Source: Planctomycetota bacterium
GTDB lineage: Bacteria; Planctomycetota; UBA1135; GCA-002686595
Length of the DNA stretch: 36,758 bases
Direction: 5' to 3'
Assembly: GCA_011053145.1 (NCBI GenBank)
Contig: DRLC01000036.1
Span: 1-36,758 of the forward strand
The notes beneath the pieces were generated by a model. It worked only from the letters and a program-made list of their open reading frames with translations, had not been told where the DNA came from and did no database searches. Numbering within the stretch: position 1 is the stretch's first letter; each line of letters opens with the position of its first letter. The position numbers and the translations under genes were made by a program. This document shows, one piece after another, positions 24,648 to 30,950 of the stretch.

Positions 24648-25144
24648 CGCGCGTCTCCGGCCAGGAGCTTGTGGTTCGCGGGCATGTCCCGGAGCATCGA
24701 GAACGACCAGTCGCCTTCGCTCACGACGCGATCCTCCTGATTCTTGACCTCGGCCCGGAAGACCACGATGCCCGAGCGCCGGCTCGGCTCTTCGAGCCGT
24801 TCGACGCGGAGCGCGAGCCGAATCGTGTCGCCGGGCCGCACCGGCGCCGGCCAGCGGATCGTCATCCCGGCGAGCGCCTGCAGCGTTCCCTCGAAGTATC
24901 CGGTCCGGAACGCGAGGCCGGTGGCCACCGACTGGACGAGCATGCCGTGGGCGACGCGCCCTCGAAACGCGGTTCGAGTCGCCGCGGTCTCGTCGGTGTG
25001 GAGCGGCATCTGGTCCCCGGAGAGTCCGGCGAACAGAACGATGTCGGCCTCGGTGATCGTGCGCGCCGGAGACAGAATCATCGCCCCGGGTTCGAACTCC
25101 TCGTACCAGAGCCCGCGCCGAGGCCCATCCTTGCGTGAGATCAT
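24644..25144 (-). CDS. MaoC-like (R)-enoyl-CoA hydratase / hotdog-fold dehydratase
   Basis: A 166-residue hotdog-fold protein of the MaoC dehydratase family, which adds or removes water at the double bond of acyl-CoA or acyl-ACP. The hydratase motif is FAGLSGDQMPLHTD at residues 38-51, with the catalytic pair D44 and H49; the usual Asn of GDxNPLH is Met46 here. FRGRVAHGML and the C-terminal strands (TIRLALRVERLEEPSRRSGIVVFRAEVKNQ) complete the fold. The ATG at 25144 fits a -10 box eight bases upstream and has no ribosome binding site. It is the first gene of a two-gene unit with the small Cys-containing protein. Confidence 0.88.
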   Translation of the reverse strand: MISRKDGPRRGLWYEEFEPGAMILSPARTITEADIVLFAGLSGDQMPLHTDETAATRTAFRGRVAHGMLVQSVATGLAFRTGYFEGTLQALAGMTIRWPAPVRPGDTIRLALRVERLEEPSRRSGIVVFRAEVKNQEDRVVSEGDWSFSMLRDMPANHKLLAGDAR

Positions 25145-25152
25145 GGCCCGAG

Positions 25153-25158
25153 AAGGTA
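25153..25158 (-). promoter_or_regulatory. -10 box of a likely leaderless promoter for the MaoC-like gene
   Basis: TACCTT on the minus strand lies eight bases before the ATG at 25144. No Shine-Dalgarno sequence intervenes. Confidence 0.4.
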
Positions 25159-25241
25159 GCGCGGGGAGCCGGCCGAACCAGCCCCGAGATGGGTTCCGGG
25201 GGCGTCCGCTGGGTCGGATCACGCCGCCATAGCACATAAGA

Positions 25242-25249
25242 TATATTAT
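25242..25249 (+). promoter_or_regulatory. AT-rich -10 region before the GyrI-like gene
   Basis: TATATTAT stands out in a GC-rich setting. The TATTAT at 25244-25249 is eight bases from the GTG at 25258, again a leaderless arrangement. It is divergent to the MaoC-like promoter about 90 bp away. Confidence 0.45.
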
Positions 25250-25257
25250 CAGACGCC

Positions 25258-25935
25258 GTGAGCTCAACGAATGGGGGCATCCTGCCGATGCAGATCCCCA
25301 TGAAGAACCCCCGGAAGCGATCTCGTCCCCCGCTGCTTCTCTGCATCCTCTTCGTCTCGTCCGCTTGCGCCGCGGTTGGAACAGGCCGAGCCGTAGGGGT
25401 TCGGGAAGCCTCCGCCGAGATCCCGACGACCCCCGACATCCTCGGTTCCCTCGACGCGCCGGATGCCGCGCCGACCAGTTGGAAGGAACGCCTCGCCGCG
25501 AGCTACGTCTACCTCGAGGAACGCGGCGACTATCGGGATCTCGGGGATGCGATGCGTCGACTCCTGAACCTCGTGGAGGTCAGCGACGTGGAACCGAGCG
25601 GTGCCCCCTTCACGTTGTTCTTCGACGATCCGGGAGAGGTCCCGGTGCAGGAGCTCCGCGCGCGCGTCTGCATCCCGGTCGGCCGGCGTCCGGTGGATGC
25701 GCCCCCGGCCCTTGGCTTCGACACCCTGCCGCGGGCGATGGTCCTCTACACGCGGGTGCGTGGGTCCTACGCCGACGTTCCGCGTGTCTATCCGACGCTC
25801 TTTCGCGCGCTCCAGGAACGGGGTTGGGCCGCTGCCGGCCCGATCCGCGAGTCCTACCTCGTGAACCCGAGCTCGGTCGCGTCCGTCGAGGAGTTGATCA
25901 CCGAAGTGCAGATCCCCTGGACACCGGCGCGCTGA
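25258..25935 (+). CDS. Exported GyrI-like (effector-binding domain) protein, possible lipoprotein
   Basis: A 225-residue protein. A basic N-terminus (KNPRKRSRPP) and hydrophobic stretch (LLLCILFVSSAC) form a signal peptide; Cys37 could be a lipid attachment site, although Ser at -3 is not ideal. After a charged linker, residues 105-222 resemble the GyrI/AraC-type effector-binding fold: YTRVRGSYADVPRVYPTLFRALQERGW, then PIRESYLVNPSS and a final EELITEVQIPW. Such domains bind small hydrophobic or cationic ligands in the cytoplasm; here the domain seems to be exported, which is unusual. The GTG at 25258 fits the -10 box upstream. An ATG at 25300 would give a more typical signal-peptide length. 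Confidence 0.75.
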   Translation: MSSTNGGILPMQIPMKNPRKRSRPPLLLCILFVSSACAAVGTGRAVGVREASAEIPTTPDILGSLDAPDAAPTSWKERLAASYVYLEERGDYRDLGDAMRRLLNLVEVSDVEPSGAPFTLFFDDPGEVPVQELRARVCIPVGRRPVDAPPALGFDTLPRAMVLYTRVRGSYADVPRVYPTLFRALQERGWAAAGPIRESYLVNPSSVASVEELITEVQIPWTPAR

Positions 25936-25945
25936 AGCGCGGTCT

Positions 25946-27610
25946 TCAGTTCGGCCGGCCTAGGAGCTCGAACAGCTCGGCGGGGTAGCACGCACTCAGG
26001 GACAGGGCACCCGCCTCCTCCCGCGCGTGCACGAGGTCTCCGGGCCGGAGAAGCTCCGCGAGGATCGCGGGAACGGGTAGGTTTCGTTCCGCGCGGTCCT
26101 GGGACACGAGGTGCAGCGCGCCGTCCCCCACCGAGCGGATCTCCCAGGGGGCGTCGGCTGCCGAGGCGGCCTCGGTGTGCTGGCGCGCGAGCACGAGGCG
26201 CGGGACCGACTCGGCCAGCCGCTCGACGAGGTCGCCGGCCGCACTCCACAGCTGGTGCTCGTGGCGGTCCTCGCACCAGTGGCAGAATTCGCCGAGGGCG
26301 TGCAGCACCGCCCGCGCTTCCTCGGGGCCGCTCAGGTTCCCCTCGTCGAGCAGCCAGCGGCCCGCGAAGTCCAGGACCTCCCGCCGACCCAGGGACTCGA
26401 AGACCCCGAGACCGCTCCCGTAATCGGAGAGCCGGCGCAGGCAGGCGAGGCGCTCCGCCTCCGTGCCCCCGCGCTCCCGGCCGATGTCCCAAAGGAATTC
26501 CTCGACCATCGCGCCGACCACCCCGGGGAAGTCGGGAGCGAGTCGCGTGTCCGCGTCGTCGGTCGGCGCTTCGACCCCGAGGTCGCTCGCCAGTCGCGCG
26601 AAGAGGCCCTCCAGGTCCTCGCCCCGGGCGCGTCCCGCGTCGAATGCAGCGAGGGCTTCGGCCGCATCGCACCCGGTCTCGGCGCCCTCCCGTTTCGGAG
26701 GCCTTCCGAGCGCCGACTCCTCGACGCCGGCCCCCTGGTTGTGGGTCTCGATCCCCCAGAGTTCGACCAGCGCACGGCGCGCCCGTTCGAGGTCCGCTCG
26801 CGTGTCCATCGCCAGTGCGTTGAGGACTTCGACGACGACCGGCCGACCCTCGCGCGCCGAACTGCGGACGACTTCGAGGATCGGTTCGATCTGCGCGGGC
26901 GGGACCCCGGCCATTTCGAGGCCGGCGCGGGCGCGCTCCCGCTCCGCGGCGAGATCGATCACGGGGACATCGGGCGAATCGGAGGCGGGTTCGGCTCCGG
27001 GTTGCGCGGCCGCACCGAAGAACAGGCGCTCGAGCTCGACCTGCTCGATGCGAAGCACCCCCCGCCGCGAGGCCCGAAGGCGCTGCATGTCTTCGCGGAC
27101 CGCATCCACGAGCCCCGAGCTCCGAAAGCAGCCGACCGCTGGAGAGAGCAGGAAGACCCCGTCGCCGATCGGAAAGAGCCGGCCGACGAGGAGGTCGCTC
27201 GGGCGCAGGCCCGATGCCGCGTCGGGCTCGTGGATCGGGTACTCGCCGGCCCCGAGGAGATCGCGCACCCAGATCCCCCGCCCGGGGTCGGCGCTCGTCA
27301 CCTCGAAAGCGCCGGCGTGGGACTGCAGGAAGGCCTCGGTGTGGTCCGCCTGCATCGCGTCGGCCCGATCGAGCCACTCGGAGAGCAGGGCCTCCGCGGG
27401 AACCCCTCCGAGGGCATCGGACGGGCGTTCGAGCACGAACCATTCGAGGTGGCGCCGATCGGCGAGCACGGGGTCCGATCCGGGCTCACTGTCTTCCCCG
27501 AAGAACAGCGTCCGGCTCGTCTGGAACTCGAGTTCCAGTTCGTCGCGCTCGGCGATCAGGGACTGATACAGCTCCAGCCCCCGTTCGATCCATTCCCTGG
27601 GGTCGTACAT
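25946..27610 (-). CDS. Large cytoplasmic protein of unknown function
   Basis: This 554-residue protein is not recognised. There is no signal peptide or membrane helix. Residues 1-210 mix helices and strands (YDPREWIERGLELYQSLIAERDELELEFQ, WFVLERPSDALGGVPAEALL, LFPIGDGVFLLSPAVGCFRS). The middle is acidic and helical (VIDLAAERERARAGLEMAGVPPAQIEPILEVVRSSARE), and the end (APWEIRSVGDGALHLVS, PAILAELLRPGDLVHA) may be a small beta domain. Codon use matches its neighbours, and the antisense frame is a shadow. The start at 27610 is the first Met after which the protein reads as coding; a minus-strand TAAACT (27642-27637) lies 26 bases upstream. It converges on the GyrI-like gene 10 bp away. Confidence 0.8.
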   Translation of the reverse strand: MYDPREWIERGLELYQSLIAERDELELEFQTSRTLFFGEDSEPGSDPVLADRRHLEWFVLERPSDALGGVPAEALLSEWLDRADAMQADHTEAFLQSHAGAFEVTSADPGRGIWVRDLLGAGEYPIHEPDAASGLRPSDLLVGRLFPIGDGVFLLSPAVGCFRSSGLVDAVREDMQRLRASRRGVLRIEQVELERLFFGAAAQPGAEPASDSPDVPVIDLAAERERARAGLEMAGVPPAQIEPILEVVRSSAREGRPVVVEVLNALAMDTRADLERARRALVELWGIETHNQGAGVEESALGRPPKREGAETGCDAAEALAAFDAGRARGEDLEGLFARLASDLGVEAPTDDADTRLAPDFPGVVGAMVEEFLWDIGRERGGTEAERLACLRRLSDYGSGLGVFESLGRREVLDFAGRWLLDEGNLSGPEEARAVLHALGEFCHWCEDRHEHQLWSAAGDLVERLAESVPRLVLARQHTEAASAADAPWEIRSVGDGALHLVSQDRAERNLPVPAILAELLRPGDLVHAREEAGALSLSACYPAELFELLGRPN

Positions 27611-27636
27611 GGTTCGGGCCCGATTTCGGGCGGAAG

Positions 27637-27642
27637 AGTTTA
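27637..27642 (-). promoter_or_regulatory. -10 box for the 554-residue protein gene
   Basis: TAAACT on the minus strand would give a leader of about 20 nt to the ATG at 27610. The 178-bp divergent gap up to the CvpA-like gene shows no other clear signal. Confidence 0.4.
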
Positions 27643-27788
27643 CCCGGGCGTCCCCTCCCGGGGAACGCTCGGGAGGGGATGCCCGGGGCGACTGCGAACC
27701 GGCGGCGGTGTTTCTGGGCGATCCCAGGTAGCCCGCGGGGGGGATCCGAGGCATGCTTGGGGGGGTCCGTCCCGAGGAGCCCCGAACC

Positions 27789-28397
27789 ATGACCCCCCCT
27801 TCCCAACGCTTCGCCGACGCCCTCGCCAACCTGGCCCCGATCGATCTCGTCGGACTGGGCCTCGTCGCAGCCCTCGTTCTGCTCGGTCTTTGGCGCGGGC
27901 TCTGGTGGCAGGTCATCCGCCTCCTCGGCGTGGTCTTCGCGGTGGCGATGGCGCGTGTCTTCAGTCCCTCGGCGGGCACGTGGATCCAGGACACCTGGCC
28001 CGACCTTCCCGCACGGCTCGCGAACGGCGCCTCCTGGGTCTCGGTCTTCCTGGTCGCACTCGCGGCCGCGTCGCTGATCGGGCTGCTCGGCCAGCGTCTC
28101 CTCGAGGTGATGCAGCTCGGGATCGTCAATCGCCTCGGGGGCGGGTTTTTCGGGGCGCTCACAGGGCTCCTCGTGCACCTCGCCCTCCTGGTCGTCCTCT
28201 GCCAGCTCGCCCCCGAGGGGTTCCTCGCCAAGCACGTCAGCGGGACCTATTCGGAACGACTCGTCCAGCAGGCCGGCCAGAACTGGCGCGTCGTCCTCGG
28301 CGCCGAGGCCGCGGACGAACTCGAGCGCGCCCTCGAGCGCATCGGCGCCGGCGAGGGCGAACCTGCCGCGCCGTCCGGCCGCCCCGCTGTCCACTGA
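27789..28397 (+). CDS. CvpA-family membrane protein
   Basis: A 202-residue integral membrane protein with four hydrophobic helices in the first 140 residues (VGLGLVAALVLLGLWRGL, VIRLLGVVFAVAMAR, WVSVFLVALAAASLIGLLG, FFGALTGLLVHLALLVVL) and a soluble, charged C-terminus. The LGLWRGLWWQ turn and the late NRLGGGFFGALTGLL helix match the CvpA (colicin V production) family, whose members have loosely defined roles in envelope stress and secretion. The ATG at 27789 is preferred over 27753 because GAGGAG precedes it. It is a single gene; the 400-bp region after it holds the riboswitch. Confidence 0.82.
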   Translation: MTPPSQRFADALANLAPIDLVGLGLVAALVLLGLWRGLWWQVIRLLGVVFAVAMARVFSPSAGTWIQDTWPDLPARLANGASWVSVFLVALAAASLIGLLGQRLLEVMQLGIVNRLGGGFFGALTGLLVHLALLVVLCQLAPEGFLAKHVSGTYSERLVQQAGQNWRVVLGAEAADELERALERIGAGEGEPAAPSGRPAVH

Positions 28398-28456
28398 TCC
28401 GCGAAGCCGACCGGCGTTTTTCCCGGGATCACGGGCCGCAACGCCGACCGCGCCGC

Positions 28457-28462
28457 TAGACT
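28457..28462 (+). promoter_or_regulatory. -10 box of the riboswitch-controlled transcript
   Basis: TAGACT lies seven bases before the first bases of the riboswitch fold, so transcription would start at about 28469. No good -35 box is visible. Confidence 0.5.
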
Positions 28463-28469
28463 CGGCGCT

Positions 28470-28675
28470 CGTATCGGCACGTGCGAACGGGGAAGTCAGG
28501 TGCGAATCCTGCACGGTCCCGCCACTGTGAGTCGCCGAGCCCCGCTTCGCCCGAGCTCCCCGTGAGCGCGGGTGGGCACCCCCGAGCAGGCGGGTGTCCG
28601 GTCACTGGGTCCTGACCCGGGAAGGCTGGAGCGCGCGGCGGAAACGACGAGTCAGGAGACCCGGCGCGCGTGCGG
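28470..28675 (+). ncRNA. Cobalamin riboswitch (AdoCbl class I-like aptamer)
   Basis: The aptamer binds a cobalamin and lowers expression of the gene behind it when B12 is plentiful. The core is unmistakable: GAACGGGGAAGTCAGG, GCGAATCCTGCACGG and the B12 box CCCGCCACTGTGA (28518-28530). CACTGGGTC and CCCGGGAAGG follow, and the 3' strand is GAGTCAGGAGACC (28650-28662). The closing P1 stem pairs GCACGTGC (28477-28484) with GCGCGTGC (28666-28673), with one G-U. The size of about 205 nt and the peripheral insert before CACTGGG fit the larger class I form. Any open frame running through this region is fortuitous. Confidence 0.95.
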
Positions 28676-28721
28676 ACCTTGTGTCGGACCCCGGGGAATG
28701 GGCCCGCCTGGTCTTCGCGCT

Positions 28722-28792
28722 CCTCCGGACCGCGAACGTCCCGTCGTGCCCCCCCGGGGATCCGGTCTTCGACGTGGACATCGAACCGGAGG
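28722..28792 (+). promoter_or_regulatory. Expression platform: anti-SD/SD helix
   Basis: CCTCCGG (28722-28728) is perfectly complementary to CCGGAGG (28786-28792), the Shine-Dalgarno sequence seven bases before the ATG at 28800. Pairing would hide the ribosome binding site. No terminator with a U-tract lies between aptamer and gene, so control of translation initiation is the likelier mode. Confidence 0.65.
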
Positions 28793-28799
28793 TCATCCC

Positions 28800-30095
28800 A
28801 TGAAAACGGGATCCATCGCGGCCGTCGCCGCCCTCTCTCTCCTTCCCCTCTCCGCGCCCGCCTTCGGGCAGGCCGACCAACCCGCCGACGGCTTCGCCGT
28901 CACCTCTCTCCCCTACCCGGGCGCCAGCGCGACGCTGACGCTTTCGAACGGCGACATCATCGCCTTCGACGGCTCGAACGTCGATCGCTATGACGCGTCG
29001 GGGGTCCTCCTGACGAATCTCGCGAGCTTCTCGCCCTTCGTCTTCCCGTCCTTCGTACTCACCGATCCGAGCGAGAGCATGCTCGTGCTCGGGGAGAGTT
29101 CGAACGGCGTCATCTACGAGATGCCCCTCGCCCCCGCGACGCCGAACCCGGTCACGACCCTCGCGTTTAACTACGACGCCGTGTTCGAGGACGCCACGCA
29201 CGTCCTCGTCAGTGCCGCCGCCCTCGGCTTCGGACTCGGGAACCAGGTCTACCGCGTGGACCTCACCACCGGTACGACGACCCAGCTCGTCGCCGTCGCC
29301 GGTGCTTCCGGCCCCATCGCGTTGGACGACGCGGGGAACCTCTTCTACGGCACCTCCTCGAGCGCCTTTCCCGCGCCCCCCGGATCCACGGACGTCCTGC
29401 TCTTCGACCAGGCGGCCCTGACCGGCAGCCCGGTCCTCACCGAGGCGGACGCAACGGTCGTGCTCTCGGGCCTCGACGGCGCGGCGAGCATGGCCTTCGA
29501 TTCGGTGGAGGATTCGCTCTACCTCGCGATCAACAACTTCGGGACCGGGGTGAACCGGATCCAGCGCGTCTTCGGCGGTCCGATCGAGGTCGTGCTCGAG
29601 GGCGTCTCCGGGCGCTCGATCTCGAACCTCGAGTTCGATGGAGGAGACGGCGTGGCCGCCTACCTCGGCTACCAGCCCGCGACCGGCGGAGTGCTGCGCT
29701 ACAACACGACCGATTTCGCGGCCACTTCGGAGCGCAACCAGGTCGTCGCCGCGCGACCGATCGCCTCGGTCAGCGGTCCGGGGACCACCGGCCCCGGCAG
29801 TTTCGATGTCGCCCTCACCCAGGGTGCGCCGAACGGATTCGCGATCCTCTACTTCGATCTGAACTCGAACCTCCCCCCCACCGAGACCGTGATCTCGCTC
29901 GGCTTTCCGCTCTTCCTCGGGCTGAGCCTTCCGGGGCTCTCCCGGGTTCCTGGAACGTTCCCCGTGGACGGGAATGGAAACGCGGTACGCACCTTCACGA
30001 ACCCTGGTGGGCTCGAAGGGCTGTACACGATGCAGTTCCTGGTCTTTGACATGGGCGCGCAACTCGTCGGCTCGTCGACCCTGACGTCCTTCTAG
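28800..30095 (+). CDS. Secreted beta-propeller-like protein under B12 riboswitch control
   Basis: A 431-residue exported protein. MKTGSIAAVAALSLLPLSAPAFGQ is a signal peptide cut near AFGQ. Residues 35-330 show the repeated strand pattern of NHL/SMP-30-like beta-propellers: LSNGDIIAFDGSNVDRYDASG, PSFVLTDPSESMLVLGES, NQVYRVDLTTGTTTQLVAV, PIALDDAGNLFYGTSS, SMAFDSVEDSLYLAINN and LEFDGGDGVAAYLGYQ. A final beta domain (NGFAILYFDLNSN to VGSSTLTSF) is of a type common on secreted proteins in such genomes. The start is set by the CCGGAGG site and the signal peptide. It is the only gene behind the riboswitch. By analogy with the surface propeller BtuG of Bacteroides, a cobalamin-binding or scavenging role is proposed; this is inference from context and fold. 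Confidence 0.87.
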   Translation: MKTGSIAAVAALSLLPLSAPAFGQADQPADGFAVTSLPYPGASATLTLSNGDIIAFDGSNVDRYDASGVLLTNLASFSPFVFPSFVLTDPSESMLVLGESSNGVIYEMPLAPATPNPVTTLAFNYDAVFEDATHVLVSAAALGFGLGNQVYRVDLTTGTTTQLVAVAGASGPIALDDAGNLFYGTSSSAFPAPPGSTDVLLFDQAALTGSPVLTEADATVVLSGLDGAASMAFDSVEDSLYLAINNFGTGVNRIQRVFGGPIEVVLEGVSGRSISNLEFDGGDGVAAYLGYQPATGGVLRYNTTDFAATSERNQVVAARPIASVSGPGTTGPGSFDVALTQGAPNGFAILYFDLNSNLPPTETVISLGFPLFLGLSLPGLSRVPGTFPVDGNGNAVRTFTNPGGLEGLYTMQFLVFDMGAQLVGSSTLTSF

Positions 30096-30155
30096 GCCCA
30101 TCGGGTGGCGCGGTCTCCGCGAGGTCGGGGGCCCGCTCCTCCTGCCCTGGCGGAA

Positions 30156-30198
30156 CGAGCCCCGCTGGACGGCGCCCCGCGCCGCCCTGCGGGGCTCG
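30156..30198 (+). terminator. Hairpin after the propeller gene
   Basis: CGAGCCCCGC (30156-30165) pairs perfectly with GCGGGGCTCG (30189-30198), and an inner GGCGC/GCGCC stem (30171-30175, 30179-30183) strengthens it. It has no T-tract. It ends on the first base of the operator of the next operon, so it may insulate the two units. Confidence 0.5.
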
Positions 30199-30229
30199 TG
30201 ACCATTCCGTGATCTGTTCGAGCTATCCT
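30198..30229 (+). promoter_or_regulatory. Two-repeat operator and -10 box of the two-component operon
   Basis: GTGACC (30198-30203) and GTGATC (30209-30214) are direct repeats 11 bp apart, one turn of DNA, as bound by OmpR/PhoB-type activators. Nine bases later comes TATCCT (30224-30229). The repeats take the place of a -35 box, as in E. coli Pho promoters. The same arrangement occurs at 32458-32500, which suggests autoregulation by the downstream regulator. Confidence 0.65.
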
Positions 30230-30245
30230 GCGGTGCCCCGGTTCC

Positions 30246-30950
30246 ATGTCCCAACCCCGTCACCTGCTCGTCGTCGAAGACGACCCCGACCTCGCCCAAC
30301 TGGCGCGCATGCACCTCGAAGAAGAGGGCTACCGCGTTTCGGTGGAGAGGGATGGAAGACGCGCCCTCGAGCTGGCTCTCGGCCAGCGTTTCGACCTCTT
30401 GGTGCTCGACCTGATGCTGCCGGGCGTGGACGGCCTCGAGATCTGCCGCGCGCTTCGCAAGCAGCCTCACTATGTCCCGATCATCATGGTCACCGCGAAG
30501 GGGGCGGAGTTCGATCGAATCCTGGGACTCGAACTCGGGGCGGACGACTACCTTTCCAAGCCGGTGAGCCTGCGCGAATTGTCCGCCCGCGTCCGGGCCA
30601 TGTTCCGGCGGATCGAGAGCCTGGATTCCCGGGAAACCAGGGATGAGGTGTTCGTGCGCGGCAACCTGAAGATCGATCCACTCCGCCGGTCCGCTTGGCT
30701 CGACGACCAAAGGGTCGAACTCACCGCCAAGGAGTTCGACCTCTTGCACTTCTTCGCCTCCCACCCCGGGCGCGTCTTCACGCGCAGTGATCTCGTGGAC
30801 GCGCTCTGGGGGCCCGGGTACGCCGGCTACGAGCACACGGTCAACTCCCACATCAACCGACTCCGCCGCAAGATCAACGGCGACGGCGACCTCCAGAAGT
30901 TCATCGAGACGGTCTGGGGGGTGGGCTACCGGTTCAACGAATCGCCGTGA
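30246..30950 (+). CDS. OmpR/PhoB-family response regulator
   Basis: A 234-residue transcription factor. The receiver domain (residues 1-120) has the acidic pocket E11-D12-D13, phosphoacceptor D55 in LLVLDLMLPG, and the conserved VTAKG and DYLSKPVS segments. The C-terminal winged helix (residues 135-232) shows VELTAKEFDLLHFFASHPGRVFTRSDLVDALWG, a recognition helix ending HTVNSHINRLRRKI, and the wing ETVWGVGYRFNE. It binds direct repeats as a dimer once phosphorylated by the adjoining kinase, whose GTG overlaps its stop. A PhoB identity is plausible from family and operator spacing but is not proven. The leader is only about 10 nt and lacks a Shine-Dalgarno sequence. Confidence 0.95.
   Translation: MSQPRHLLVVEDDPDLAQLARMHLEEEGYRVSVERDGRRALELALGQRFDLLVLDLMLPGVDGLEICRALRKQPHYVPIIMVTAKGAEFDRILGLELGADDYLSKPVSLRELSARVRAMFRRIESLDSRETRDEVFVRGNLKIDPLRRSAWLDDQRVELTAKEFDLLHFFASHPGRVFTRSDLVDALWGPGYAGYEHTVNSHINRLRRKINGDGDLQKFIETVWGVGYRFNESP

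Noticed and set aside
26111-28459. Long plus-strand open frame (782 codons)
   Set aside because: It is antisense to the 554-residue gene and crosses the CvpA-like gene in another frame; no recognisable domain.
28572-28799. In-frame upstream extension of the propeller protein
   Set aside because: The stretch is occupied by the cobalamin riboswitch and its expression platform; the signal peptide begins at 28800.
28602-30851. Long minus-strand open frame (749 codons)
   Set aside because: It is antisense to the riboswitch, the propeller gene and the response regulator; highly charged His/Arg/Glu shadow composition.
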